A DNA stretch of 55,778 bases from Acidobacteriota bacterium. GTDB lineage: Bacteria; Acidobacteriota; Terriglobia; Bryobacterales; Bryobacteraceae. The DNA is taken from assembly GCA_003223115.1 (NCBI GenBank), contig QHXW01000244.1:1-55778 (forward strand), in the 5' to 3' direction. This document shows, in pieces, positions 35,050 through 47,092 of the stretch. How positions within the stretch are numbered: the stretch's first letter is position 1; each line of letters starts with the position of its first letter. The position numbers and the translations under genes are program-made. The notes under the pieces were generated by a model. The model did not search any database. It had not been told where the DNA came from and saw only the letters and a list, made by a program, of their open reading frames with translations.

Positions 35050-36414
35050 ATGCGAAACCCACTCTTCTTGATTCCGTTGCTGTTCTGCGTTCCCGGGTAT
35101 TCACAACTCACGCTGGAGCGAGCCGTTCATCAGGCCATGAGCCAATACCCGGCGGTGCGCGCATCCCTCCAGCAGGTATCGGCCGCGGCGGCGGGAATTA
35201 ATCTGGCGCGTACCAGTTACCTGCCGCGCGCGGATTTTTTGGGACAAGTGAATCGCGCGACGCACAACAACATTTTCGGCATGCTGCTGTCGCAGTCTGT
35301 GATCTCGCCGATCTCGGGTCCGGTGCTTGGGACCAATTCGCACGAGAGCGTGTGGGGGAGCGGTGTGGGGGTGCTGGTTTCCTGGGAACCCTTCGACTTC
35401 GGATTGCGCCGGGCGAATGTTGGAATCGCGGAGTCCGCCCGAAATATTGCCAACGCGCAGGTGGCGGTGACGCAGCTTCAGGCGGGGATAGCCGCGGCTG
35501 ACGCTTATCTCACCATTGTGGCCGCACAACAGACCGTGGTGGCCGCACGGGCAGGGGTAGAGCGCGCGCGAGTGCTGAATCAATCCATCGAAACTCTGGT
35601 GAAAAATGAGCTGCGTCCCGGCGCGGAGGCCTCACGCAGCCGCGCGGAGCTGGCGCTGGCGGAAACGCAGTTGATCCAGGGGGAACAGGCGGTGGACGTG
35701 GGCCGGGCAGCTTTGGCGCAGGTGCTGGGAGTTCCGCCACAAAGCATCACGGTCGAATCGGAATCGCTCCTGAAGCTGCCGCCCGAAATTCCGGGGGAAG
35801 CTGCGGCAATATCGCAGCATCCGCTGGCCATGGCGCAGAGCGCCGCAATCGAAGAGGTGAAAGCGCGCGAGAAAGCGCTCGACCGGTCGTACTATCCGCG
35901 GTTCAATCTGGAGGGCACGACATATGCGCGCGGCACCGGGATACAGGCCACCGGCATGACGGGCGGCGCTGCCAGCGGCTTAGGCCCGAACATTCAAAAC
36001 TGGGGCGTCGGGGTGTGCGTCACATTTGCGGCGTTCGATATACCCTCAATTCGCGCGCGCAAGCAGATTGAACATTACCGCGAACTGGCCGAGACAGCGC
36101 GCTATGACCAGGTGTTGCAGGATCTGAACGGTCAGGTGGAGAAAGCCAAAGCCACGCTGGCAGGCACCCGGCGCGTAGCGCAGAATCTTCCCATTCAGCT
36201 GGAGGCGGCGCGCGCTACCGAGCAACAGGCAAGCGCGCGGTATAAAGCCGGGCTCACCACGATCGTGGAGGTAGCTGAGGCCGAGCGTATTCTCACTCAA
36301 ACGGAAATCGATGACGCGCTGGCGCGGCTGAGCGTCTGGCGGGCGCTGCTGGCCATCGCGGCCGCACAGGGTGACTTGAAGCCTTATGTGGATCAGGTGA
36401 GCCTCGCGCGCTGA
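35050..36414 (+). CDS. TolC-family outer-membrane efflux protein
   Basis: The product is 454 aa from ATG 35050 (AAAGGG 6 nt upstream), giving the signal peptide MRNPLFLIPLLFCVPGYS; ATG 35023 is an alternative. It has the two OEP repeats of TolC: LTLERAVHQAMSQYPAVRAS at the start, long coiled-coil helices rich in Ala/Glu, and YKAGLTTIVEVAEAERILTQ near the end. It should form the outer-membrane duct for the RND pump and adaptor encoded just downstream. Confidence 0.92.
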   Translation: MRNPLFLIPLLFCVPGYSQLTLERAVHQAMSQYPAVRASLQQVSAAAAGINLARTSYLPRADFLGQVNRATHNNIFGMLLSQSVISPISGPVLGTNSHESVWGSGVGVLVSWEPFDFGLRRANVGIAESARNIANAQVAVTQLQAGIAAADAYLTIVAAQQTVVAARAGVERARVLNQSIETLVKNELRPGAEASRSRAELALAETQLIQGEQAVDVGRAALAQVLGVPPQSITVESESLLKLPPEIPGEAAAISQHPLAMAQSAAIEEVKAREKALDRSYYPRFNLEGTTYARGTGIQATGMTGGAASGLGPNIQNWGVGVCVTFAAFDIPSIRARKQIEHYRELAETARYDQVLQDLNGQVEKAKATLAGTRRVAQNLPIQLEAARATEQQASARYKAGLTTIVEVAEAERILTQTEIDDALARLSVWRALLAIAAAQGDLKPYVDQVSLAR

Positions 36415-36496
36415 AGTTGGCTACGATGAGTATTTTCAGAGAGCGTTGTCTTTTTAGATCGCGGAGCTTTTCGCGGCACGCGTCAAAGGTGTCTTT

Positions 36497-39400
36497 ATGT
36501 GACTAGTTCTCACCGCCATGCGGCGGCCCATCACGATTCTGGTCGCCGTCATTTTAATTGCTTTGTGCTCTATTCTCGCGCTGCGCAGAATGTCCGTCGA
36601 CATTTTCCCTAAGCTGGGCGCGCCCGCTATTTTCGTGGCGCAACCGTACGGCGGCATGGATGCGGCGCAGATGGAAGGCTACCTGACGTACTACTACGAG
36701 TACCACTTCCTTTACATCACAGGCATCGAACACGTGGAATCCAAAAACATCCAGGGCGTGGCTCTGATGAAGATCGTCTTCCACGAAGGCACTGATATGA
36801 GCCAGGCCATGGCGGAAGTGGTGGGCTACGTCAACCGCGCGCGGGCGTTCATGCCGCCTGGCGCCGTGCCGCCGTTCATCGTGCGCTATGACGCGGGCAG
36901 CGTGCCGGTGGCGCAACTGGTCCTTTCGAGTCCCACTCGCAGCCCTGGCGATATGCAAAATATCGCGCTCAACCAAGTGCGGCCGATCTTTGCTACCCTG
37001 CCCGGCGTTTCGGCGCCGCCGCCTTTCGGAGGTAACCAGCGGACCATCGTGGTGCGTGTAGATCCCGAACGCATGCGCGCCTACCGCATCTCACCTGAAG
37101 AAGCCATTGCAGCTGTGAACCGCGCTTCCACGGTACTGCCGTCGGGCAACGTGCGCACCCGGGACTTGATCCGCATCGCGTCAACCAACGCGGCTCTTGG
37201 CGGCAATATCCAAGAACTGCTCGATACACCGGTGCGCACCGGAGCGGGTCCCGCCGTTTATCTGAGTGACATTGGAACCATTCAGGATTCGACGGACGTG
37301 ATTGTAGGCTACGCGCATGTCAACGGACGCCGCACGGTCTACATCCCGGTGACGAAACGCGCCGACGCTTCTACGCTTTCCGTGATTCGTGCCACGCGTG
37401 AAGCGCTGCCTCGCATGCGCGCCGTTGCGCCTGAGGACGTCAAGATCGACTTGGTATTCGACCAATCGGGTTACGTGGTCAACGCAATTCGCGGCCTGGT
37501 GAATGAAGGGTTATTGGGCGCTTGCCTCACCGGTTTGATGGTACTGCTGTTCCTGCGCGACTGGCGCAGCGCGCTCGTAGTGGTGGCGACCATTCCGTTC
37601 GCATTGCTGGCAGCGGTGGTGTCGCTCTGGGCCATGGGGCAAACCATTAACATCATGACGCTGGGCGGCTTGGCCTTGGCCGTGGGCGTGCTGGTCGACG
37701 AGGCCACGGTGGCCATCGAGAGCATCCATACGCATCTTGCAGGAGGGATGCCGCGCGCGCGGGCGGTGATTGAGGCGTCGCGCAAGACCGCTGTGCCCCG
37801 ATTTCTGGCAATGCTGTGCGTGCTTTCCGTGTTTGTGCCCTCGTTTTTCATGGTGGGTGCGGGCCGGCAGTTGTTCGTGCCGCTATCGCTGGCCGTCGGA
37901 ATGGCGATGGTATCGTCCTACCTGCTTTCGAGCACGCTGGTGCCAGTGCTTTCCACCTGGATCATTCGCAAAGGGCGTGTGAGCGAATCGCGCGGTCTGT
38001 TGGAGAGGCTAGGCTCGTATTACGGTTCTTACCTGCGGCTGATTTTGAAATTGCGCTGGCCTGTGGTCGCCGCGTACGCGGTGGTCTCGGCCTTGTTACT
38101 GGTTATTCTCTATCCTCGAATCGGCACAGAAATTTTCCCGGCCATCACTACGCCGCTCTTTCAAGTCCGCATGCGCGCGCCGACCGGAACTCGTGTAGAG
38201 CGGACCGAGGTGATGGCGTTGAAAGCCATGGACAGCATCAAGGACACTGTGGGTGCGGGAAATGTCGACATCACCACCGGATATATCGGCGTGCAGCCGC
38301 CCAGTTATCCGGTGAACACCATCTTTCTGTTTACCAGCGGACAGCATGAGGCAGTGTTGCTGGTGGCACTCAAGCCAGCGGCTCCTCTAAACGGTGAGGC
38401 GCTTAAAGAAGAATTACGCCGGAGGTTGCACGCCGCGCTGCCGGACACCACGTTTTCTTTCGAAGCCGGCGACATCATCAGCCAGGTGATGAGCTTCGGC
38501 TCGCCCACGCCCATCGAGGTGGATGTCCAGGGGCCCAATCTTGCGGCAAATCGCGAATTTGCGGCCAAGTTGCGGCTCGAGCTGGCGAAAATACCGGCGC
38601 TGCGTGACCTCGAATACGCGCAGACCCTGGATTTTCCGACGTTGAACGTGAGTGTCGACCGGAATCGCGCTGGCCAATTCGGTGTCACTATGGCGGATGT
38701 CGCGAAATCGCTGGTGGCCGCGACATCGTCCAGCCGTTTCACCGATCCCAATTTCTGGCGCGATCCAAAAAGCGGCAACGCCTTTCAGATCCAGCTCGAG
38801 ATTCCGCAGAGCAAGATTGCGTCGACGGAAGACGTCGGCAATCTGCCGGTGATGAACCACGCCGACGGGTCGAGTGAACTCACGCGCCCGCTGGTCTCTG
38901 ACATTGCATCGCTGAAATACGGCACGACCATGGGCGAAGTGGACCGCTATAACATGCAGCGCGTCGTGGGACTGACCGCCAACATCTCCGGAGAGCCGCT
39001 TGGTAAGGTTGTGGACAAAGTGCACGAAGCCATCGCACGAGCCGGAGCTCCGCCGCGTGGCGTGTTCGTTTATGCTCGCGGACAGGTGCCGCCATTTGAA
39101 GAGACTTTTTCCGGATTGCGCAACGGTTTGCTGCTATCCGTGGTGGTGGTGTTCTTACTGTTAGCGGCGAATTTCCAGTCGTTCCGGCTGACGGTAGCGG
39201 TAGTCGCGGCCGTACCGGCGGTCATTTGCGGCGTGTTGCTGATGCTGTGGTTCACGGGCACCACGCTCAACGTGCAATCGTTTATGGGAGCCATCATGGC
39301 CATCGGTATTTCCGTGGCCAACGCAATTTTGCTGGTGACATTCGCGGAGACTAGCCGTAGCGAGGGGCGCAGCGTGGAGGAGGCAGCGGTAGAAGGCAGT

Positions 39401-39653
39401 AGCGGGCGCCTTCGCGCCATCATGATGAGCCACCGCCATGATCGCCGGCATGACACCCATGGCGTTAGCGACCGGCGAACGCGGACAGACAGCCGCGCTG
39501 GGCCGTGCCGTGATTGGCGGACTGGCATTTGCCACGATCGCCACGCTCACCGTGCTGCCCGCAGTTTATGCAATCTTACAGAAACGGGGCGAAGCCGCCT
39601 CCGCATCGCTGGATCCCGACGATCCTTCCAGCACGTACTATGAACGCGCGTAG
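36497..39653 (+). pseudogene. RND efflux pump with a codon-2 stop and a late frameshift
   Basis: About 1050 residues of an AcrB/MdtB-type inner-membrane pump. ATG 36497 has AAGG 8 nt upstream, but codon 2 is TGA; the frame then continues LVLTAMRRPITILVAV, the normal start, so TGG (Trp) probably became TGA. ATG 36518 could rescue initiation but has no ribosome-binding site. The body is typical: NIMTLGGLALAVGVLVDEAT in TM4, where an Asp-Glu pair replaces Asp-Asp. Near 39424 the frame shifts: the expected [42 protein letters not shown] lies in the next frame and ends at 39653. Unrepaired, the last two membrane helices are lost. The pump is probably inactive, unless the two sites are errors. Confidence 0.8.
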
Positions 39654-40746
39654 ATTGGTTTTCATCTCGGCTGTATATGTGCTGTCAATGGCGGAGCCGG
39701 CGCAAACCGTCGATGTCGTGAAGGTGGTTTCGAAAAAAGTCGAGCGCAAGATCGAGCTGCCGGGAGAATTTCTGCCGTATCAGAGTGTCGTGGTGCGGGC
39801 TAAGGTCACCGGATTTGTGAACAAAGTGAACGTGGACCGCGGCTCGATTGTGAAAGAGGGCCAGTTGCTCGCGATCTTGGAAGCGCCCGAGTTAACAGCG
39901 CAGCGCCTGGAAGCCGAGGCCAAAGTCCAATCCATCGAATCGCAGCGCGCAGAAGCGGAAGCCAAAGTCGTTTCGGCCGAGAGCACGTATCAAAAGCTGA
40001 AAGGCGCATCGGCAACGCCGGGCGTGGTGTCGGGCAACGATCTGGTCATCGTGCAGAAAGCAGTGGACGCAGCGCAGGCGCAGGCACATGCGTTCGAAGA
40101 ATCGGCCAGAGCGGCTCGATCGTCGGTCCAGGCCCTGAAAGACATGGAAGGTTACCTGAAGGTGACCGCGCCATTCCACGGCATCATCACCGAGCGCAAC
40201 GTGCATCCGGGAGCGTTGGTAGGCCCGGGCGCCAGTTCACCCGCGATGTTTCAGCTCGAGCAGAATTTACGATTGCGGCTGGTGGTGGCCGTGCCCGAGG
40301 TGGATGTTTCGGGCATCGAACGCGGCGCACGCGTATCTTTCACCGTACCGGCATATCCGGGTGAATCATTTACAGCGCCTATCGCGCGCGTCGCGCACTC
40401 CATGGACATCAAGACGCGCTCCATGGCGGTCGAACTGGATTTGAATAACTCCTCGGGCCGCCTCGCACCCGGCATGTATCCGAATGTGCTCTGGCCCGTG
40501 CGGCAAGCGAAAGCCGCGCTGCTGGTGCCCGATTCGAGCATTGTCACTACAACCGAGCGGACCTTCGTGATTCGCGTTCACGATGGGATTGCCGAATGGG
40601 TAAACGTGAGCCGCGGCCCGGCAGCCGGTGACCTGGTCGAGATCAACGGCCCACTACGGGAAGGCGACCTGGTGGTGGAACGCGCCAGCGATGAATTACG
40701 CGCGGGAACCCGAGTCAATATCCAACTGACCTCTAAACCGTCGTAG
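39640..40746 (+). CDS. RND periplasmic adaptor (membrane fusion protein)
   Basis: The product is 368 aa from ATG 39640, inside the last codons of the RND gene (14-nt overlap in another frame). It has a signal-like N-terminus, then a lipoyl half-motif ([35 protein letters not shown]), a coiled-coil hairpin (about 80-150), a second lipoyl half ([20 protein letters not shown]) and a beta-barrel. It links an RND pump to TolC. It is intact even though the pump gene is damaged, and completes a tolC-rnd-mfp operon. Confidence 0.92.
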   Translation: MNARRLVFISAVYVLSMAEPAQTVDVVKVVSKKVERKIELPGEFLPYQSVVVRAKVTGFVNKVNVDRGSIVKEGQLLAILEAPELTAQRLEAEAKVQSIESQRAEAEAKVVSAESTYQKLKGASATPGVVSGNDLVIVQKAVDAAQAQAHAFEESARAARSSVQALKDMEGYLKVTAPFHGIITERNVHPGALVGPGASSPAMFQLEQNLRLRLVVAVPEVDVSGIERGARVSFTVPAYPGESFTAPIARVAHSMDIKTRSMAVELDLNNSSGRLAPGMYPNVLWPVRQAKAALLVPDSSIVTTTERTFVIRVHDGIAEWVNVSRGPAAGDLVEINGPLREGDLVVERASDELRAGTRVNIQLTSKPS

Positions 40747-42629
<1,883 letters not shown>

Positions 42630-42747
42630 GGTCGAGTCGCTGCAGACAAGCAGGATTGCCCAGGAGGAGTGGCTGGGGATTCAGTCTAAGGCTCTGTCAG
42701 GTCAATCTCTTACCGGGGTGTCGTAACAATCTCCGGACATTCCGCCG

Positions 42748-42753
42748 TATAAT
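42748..42753 (+). promoter_or_regulatory. -10 box upstream of the DUF1385-prfA-prmC-dinB operon
   Basis: A perfect TATAAT lies 17 nt upstream of the GTG at 42771. No good -35 hexamer is seen at the ideal distance. Transcription would begin near 42760, giving a very short leader that carries only the GAGGAG ribosome-binding site. Confidence 0.45.
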
Positions 42754-42770
42754 GGTTCTTGAGGAGATTT

Positions 42771-43757
42771 GTGTCCCTGCGTAATTTTCTGCGCCTTGCG
42801 GCGCACATCCAGTTGATGCCTGTGCTTGAGAGCGGGGAGGAAACCCTTGTCGGCGGCCAGGCAGTGATCGAAGGCGTCATGATGCGCGCGCCCCACAGCT
42901 ACTGCGTGGCGGTTCGCAAACCCAGCGGCGAAATTGTCACCCACGAAATGCCGGTGCCGCGGATGTCCGAGAAGTACAAATTTTTCAAGTATCCGGTGTC
43001 GCGCGGTCTGGGCGTACTGGCTCAGGCCATGACGCTGGGCATCAAGGCGCTGAGATTTTCGGCGAACACCGCCCTGGATACAGGCGGCACAGGCGCCACC
43101 ACCGAGAAGCCCAAAGAAATCTCGTCCTGGGGTGTCACGGCGAATCTGCTGTTTTCGCTCGTCTTGTTCATTTTCCTCTACAAATTCGTGCCGCTCTATC
43201 TGGCAACGTCGCTGGGCAAACAGTATCCGGCGCTCAGCGGAACTATCGCTTTCAATGCCACCGACGGGCTGATTCGCATCTCGATTTTCCTGGTGTTTCT
43301 CTTCCTGGTGTCGCGCTCGAAGGACATCCGGCGCGTGTTCCAATACCACGGGGCCGAGCACAAGGTGGTTTTCAACTTCGAGTCCGGCAAGCCTGTGAAC
43401 GTCGAGAACGCTCAGTCATTTTCCACATTTCATCCGCGGTGCGGCACCAGTTTTTTGTTGGTGGTGATGGTGGTTTCGATGATCCTTTACACCTTCATCC
43501 CATTCCATGGTTTCTGGATGAGACTGGCTTCCCGGATCGTGCTTCTGCCCGTGATTACAGGCTTGAGCTACGAACTGATCCGCTTCGCAGCCCGGCGGCG
43601 CGGCTCGCTGCTGGCAACTATGGCGGCGCCCGGGCTCTGGCTGCAACGCATCACGACACAACCGCCATCCGACCGGCAGGCAGAAGTGGCCATCTGCGCC
43701 TTGGATCACGCCATGACGCTCGAAGCCTCGCAGGGCGGACCGCTCGTCATCGCTTAA
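42771..43757 (+). CDS. DUF1385 membrane protein
   Basis: The product is 328 aa from GTG 42771 with GAGGAG 4 nt upstream. The family signature is clear: [20 protein letters not shown] near the start and [15 protein letters not shown] in the middle, followed by [19 protein letters not shown]. Four or five hydrophobic helices are present. The family is widespread, usually beside prfA as here (5 nt upstream), and its function is unknown. The conserved His/Cys pattern suggests metal binding (inference). Confidence 0.9.
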   Translation: MSLRNFLRLAAHIQLMPVLESGEETLVGGQAVIEGVMMRAPHSYCVAVRKPSGEIVTHEMPVPRMSEKYKFFKYPVSRGLGVLAQAMTLGIKALRFSANTALDTGGTGATTEKPKEISSWGVTANLLFSLVLFIFLYKFVPLYLATSLGKQYPALSGTIAFNATDGLIRISIFLVFLFLVSRSKDIRRVFQYHGAEHKVVFNFESGKPVNVENAQSFSTFHPRCGTSFLLVVMVVSMILYTFIPFHGFWMRLASRIVLLPVITGLSYELIRFAARRRGSLLATMAAPGLWLQRITTQPPSDRQAEVAICALDHAMTLEASQGGPLVIA

Positions 43758-43762
43758 CGGCC

Positions 43763-44845
43763 ATGCAATTCACCGGCAAACTCGATCAGATCGAGGTGCG
43801 TTTTCAGGAACTGGAGCGCCAGCTCTCGGATCCCGTGGTACTCAATGACGGCGACCAGTACCGCAAGGCTGCAAAGGGGCACAGCGAGCTTTCGGAAATC
43901 GTGTCCGGGTACCGCGAGTGGAAAAAGGCCTCAGGCGACCTGGCACAGGCCCGCGCCATGATTTCAGATTCGGATCCCGATCTGCGGCAGATGGCACATG
44001 AAGAGATCGAGCATCTGGAACAGCAGTTGGTGAAGCTAGAGGACCACCTGAAAGTTCTTCTGTTGCCCAAGGACCCGAACGACGAGAAGAACGTCGTGCT
44101 CGAGATCCGCGCAGGTACGGGCGGCGACGAAGCCACATTATTCGCTGCGGAAATTTTCCGCATGTACTCGCGTTATGCCGAAACGCAGCGCTGGCGCGTC
44201 GAGCTCACGTCATCGAGCGAATCCCCGGTGGGCGGGCTCAAGGAAGTCATTGCCCTGGTTAGCGGCGATCACGTCTACAGCAAGCTGAAATACGAAAGCG
44301 GAGTGCATCGCGTACAGCGAGTTCCCGTAACGGAGCAGCAGGGCCGCGTGCACACTTCGGCGATCACGGTCGCGGTCTTGCCGGAGGCGGACGACGTCGA
44401 AGTCGAGATCGACAACAAAGACCTGCGCATCGATACTTTCTGCTCTTCGGGCCCGGGCGGCCAGTCCGTGAATACCACCTATTCGGCGGTACGCATTACC
44501 CACCTGCCCACTGGCCTCGTGGTTTCCTGCCAGGACGAGAAATCGCAAATCAAGAACAAATCGAAAGCGCTGCGAGTGTTGCGGTCGCGTCTTTACGAAA
44601 TCGAGCTCGAAAAACAGCAGGAGCAACTAGGAGCCGAGCGTCGCAGCATGGTGGGCACCGGCGATCGCAGCGAAAAAATCCGCACCTATAACTTCCCGCA
44701 AAACCGCGTGACCGACCATCGCATCGGGCTGACCTTGCACCAGCTCGACCTGGTGATGGAGGGCCGGCTTGAGCCCATCATTGAGGCTCTCAGCACGCAT
44801 TATCAAACCGAAAAGTTAAAACAGGAAACCACAGTGGTGGCCTAA
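43763..44845 (+). CDS. prfA: Peptide chain release factor 1
   Basis: The product is 360 aa from ATG 43763. GGQ in [20 protein letters not shown] is the peptidyl-hydrolysis motif whose Gln is methylated by PrmC, the next gene. The codon-recognition region reads [20 protein letters not shown] (P-V-T version of the RF1 tripeptide). It ends translation at UAA and UAG, so it does not compete at UGA. The order DUF1385-prfA-prmC is conserved in many bacteria. Confidence 0.96.
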   Translation: MQFTGKLDQIEVRFQELERQLSDPVVLNDGDQYRKAAKGHSELSEIVSGYREWKKASGDLAQARAMISDSDPDLRQMAHEEIEHLEQQLVKLEDHLKVLLLPKDPNDEKNVVLEIRAGTGGDEATLFAAEIFRMYSRYAETQRWRVELTSSSESPVGGLKEVIALVSGDHVYSKLKYESGVHRVQRVPVTEQQGRVHTSAITVAVLPEADDVEVEIDNKDLRIDTFCSSGPGGQSVNTTYSAVRITHLPTGLVVSCQDEKSQIKNKSKALRVLRSRLYEIELEKQQEQLGAERRSMVGTGDRSEKIRTYNFPQNRVTDHRIGLTLHQLDLVMEGRLEPIIEALSTHYQTEKLKQETTVVA

Positions 44846-44854
44846 AGGGGCGCA

Positions 44855-45712
44855 GTGGCGCTCTTGACGGTTCACGACGCCCTGCTCCAGGGGACAAAAA
44901 TCCTGGGCGAAGGCGGCATCGCGGTGCCGCGGCTCACCGCCGAAGTGCTGCTCTCTCACGCGCTGCGCTCCCGTCGGGAATTTCTTTATACTCACCCGGA
45001 ACGAGAGTTGCGCGAGGTCGAGTGGATCCATTTCGGACGTTATCTGCATGAGCGTCTCAAGGGCAAGCCGACCCAGTACATCACCGGACACCAGGAGTTC
45101 TACGGGAGAGAGTTTCTGGTGACGCCAGATGTGCTGATTCCGAGACCGGAAACCGAGCTCGTGGTCGAAACAGCAACGGAGGCAGGCCGCGCGGCGGGCC
45201 GTATTCTGGACGTGGGGACGGGTTCAGGCGCAATCGCCATTTCACTGAAACTCGAGACGCAATCTCTTGTGCGCGCGACTTCTTTTGTTTACGCCACGGA
45301 GATCTCGCGGGGGGCGCTGGGCGTGGCACGTGAAAACGCGCGCCGCCTGGGAGCTGACGTCGAGTTTGTGCAATGCGATCTGCTTACGGCAATCGCGGAC
45401 CGCTCGATGGATGTCGTGGTTTCAAACCCGCCTTATGTGCCGATTGCCGACCGTGAGGGGTTGCAACGGGAAGTGCGGGACTACGAACCGGAGGTCGCGC
45501 TATTCGCTGGGCCGACTGGTTTTGAAATCTACAAACAGTTGATCGCCGACGCCAGGCGCGTGCTTCGCCCCAATGGCTCGCTGATCCTGGAGCTTGGCTA
45601 CAATAGCAGGGACCGCGTGGTGACTTTATTGCGTCAAGGCTGGTGTGATGTGCGCACGGTGCCGGATCTGGCGGGAATTCCGCGGGTGTTGGTGGCACGG
45701 CTTGCAAGTTGA
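44855..45712 (+). CDS. prmC: Release-factor glutamine N5-methyltransferase PrmC
   Basis: The product is 285 aa from GTG 44855. An N-terminal helical domain binds the release factor (QYITGHQEFYGREFLVTPDV, LIPRPETELVVE). The class I methyltransferase domain has the SAM loop ILDVGTGSGAIAISL and the catalytic NPPY in VVVSNPPYVP. It methylates the Gln of the GGQ motif in RF1 and RF2. It lies 9 nt after prfA and 3 nt before dinB. Confidence 0.96.
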   Translation: MALLTVHDALLQGTKILGEGGIAVPRLTAEVLLSHALRSRREFLYTHPERELREVEWIHFGRYLHERLKGKPTQYITGHQEFYGREFLVTPDVLIPRPETELVVETATEAGRAAGRILDVGTGSGAIAISLKLETQSLVRATSFVYATEISRGALGVARENARRLGADVEFVQCDLLTAIADRSMDVVVSNPPYVPIADREGLQREVRDYEPEVALFAGPTGFEIYKQLIADARRVLRPNGSLILELGYNSRDRVVTLLRQGWCDVRTVPDLAGIPRVLVARLAS

Positions 45713-45715
45713 TCC

Positions 45716-46954
45716 ATGAAGACTATCTTTCACGTCGATATGGACGCGTTCTTCGTGTCGGTGGAAGAACTTTTCGATCCGTCGCTCAAGGGAAAAGCTG
45801 TGGTGGTCGGCGGGCGGCCGGACGAGCGTGGCGTGGTGTCTGCCGCTTCTTATGAAGCGCGAAAATTCGGGGTGCATTCCGCCATGCCTCTACGTACGGC
45901 GTACAAACACTGCCCTCACGCCATCTTTGTGGACGGCCACCCCGAACGCTACCGCGAATATTCCGGGCGCGCGTTCCAGGTTTTGTTGCGTTTTTCGCCG
46001 CAGATAGAAATGGCTTCTATCGATGAAGCCTATATCGACATGAGCGGTACCGAGCGGTTGCACGGACCGCCGCTACGCGCGGCGCATGCGCTGCATGAAA
46101 CTATGCGCGCCGAAACAAGCCTGAATTGTTCCATCGGAATTGCGGCGTCGCGCCTAGTAGCGAAAGTCTCTTCTGACCAGGCGAAACCCAACGGCGTGCT
46201 CTGGGTGATTCCAGGCCAGGAAGTAAACTTTCTTGCGCCGCTCGATGTGCGAAAAATTCCGGGCGTCGGTAAAGTGACTGAAAAGAGTTTGCACGCGCTC
46301 GGGATTCGCAAAGTCGGTGATCTGACGCAATTCGATGAGTCCTTCCTTGAAAGCCGTTTCGGCAAGTGGGGGCTGGCGCTTGCGGGCAAAGCGCGCGGTC
46401 TAGATGCCGGCGGCTGGTTTGATAGTGACGTCGGCGCCGACAGCGATCCCAAATCGATCAGTCACGAGCACACGTATGGCGAAGACACCGGGGATAGCGA
46501 GGTGCTCGAAGCCACGCTGGCTCGCCTTTCCGAGATGGTGGGCCGTAGGCTGCGCGAGAACCATCTCTATGCCCGTACTCTCCAGCTCAAACTTCGGTAT
46601 TCGGATTTTTCGACCTTCACGCGCGCGCATACGCTCGAACGCGCTACCCAGGTCGACACAGAAATCTTCGATGAAGTGCGTTCGCTATTCCGGCAGAACT
46701 GGAAGAGGGGTTCGCGCATACGGCTGCTGGGAGTGCACGCGTCGTCGTTCGAAGCTGCCGAGCCACAGCCCGATTTGATCGGGGAGGACAAGCACGAGCG
46801 CTGGAAAAATGCGCTCGAAGCCGCGGACCGTCTGCGCGACAAGTACGGCGAATCGGCCGTATCACTCGCTTCGGGAATGAAGGGCGGCTTCCGCGAACGC
46901 GTCCACGAAAATCCCGTGGGACTGCGAGGAAAGCAGAAACCCGCGGAGCCCTAG
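45716..46954 (+). CDS. dinB: DNA polymerase IV (Y-family)
   Basis: The product is 412 aa from ATG 45716. The palm motifs are FHVDMDAFFVSVE (with Phe-Phe at the steric gate) and ASIDEAYIDMSG; next come the thumb HhH (IPGVGKVTEKSLHALGIRKV) and the little-finger domain. It performs error-prone translesion synthesis. Only 3 nt separate it from prmC, so it is transcribed with translation genes, which is unusual for an SOS gene. I see no LexA-type dyad next to it. Confidence 0.95.
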   Translation: MKTIFHVDMDAFFVSVEELFDPSLKGKAVVVGGRPDERGVVSAASYEARKFGVHSAMPLRTAYKHCPHAIFVDGHPERYREYSGRAFQVLLRFSPQIEMASIDEAYIDMSGTERLHGPPLRAAHALHETMRAETSLNCSIGIAASRLVAKVSSDQAKPNGVLWVIPGQEVNFLAPLDVRKIPGVGKVTEKSLHALGIRKVGDLTQFDESFLESRFGKWGLALAGKARGLDAGGWFDSDVGADSDPKSISHEHTYGEDTGDSEVLEATLARLSEMVGRRLRENHLYARTLQLKLRYSDFSTFTRAHTLERATQVDTEIFDEVRSLFRQNWKRGSRIRLLGVHASSFEAAEPQPDLIGEDKHERWKNALEAADRLRDKYGESAVSLASGMKGGFRERVHENPVGLRGKQKPAEP

Positions 46955-46998
46955 CTAGCTACTTCACGGCGGGCCGCACGGGCAGCAAGGTAGCTAGC
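46954..46998. terminator. Hairpin after dinB
   Basis: GCTAGCTAC (46954-46962) and GTAGCTAGC (46990-46998) form a perfect 9-bp stem with a 27-nt GC-rich loop, starting on the last base of the dinB stop codon. No U-tract follows. It is a candidate terminator or 3'-end stabiliser of the prfA-prmC-dinB transcript. Confidence 0.45.
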
Positions 46999-47092
46999 GC
47001 CGGCCGCGGGTGCTCGGAACCGCGAATGAGAGGGACCGGCCAGCCGCTTTTCCGGCAGCTTCTGAGAATAACGCCGCCTGTGTGCCACACTG

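Noticed and set aside
36497-36502. TGA read as tryptophan (alternative genetic code)
   Set aside because: Many intact genes here end in TGA (Rrf2, lipA, metY, nfeD), and the other internal TGA codons are not at Trp positions.
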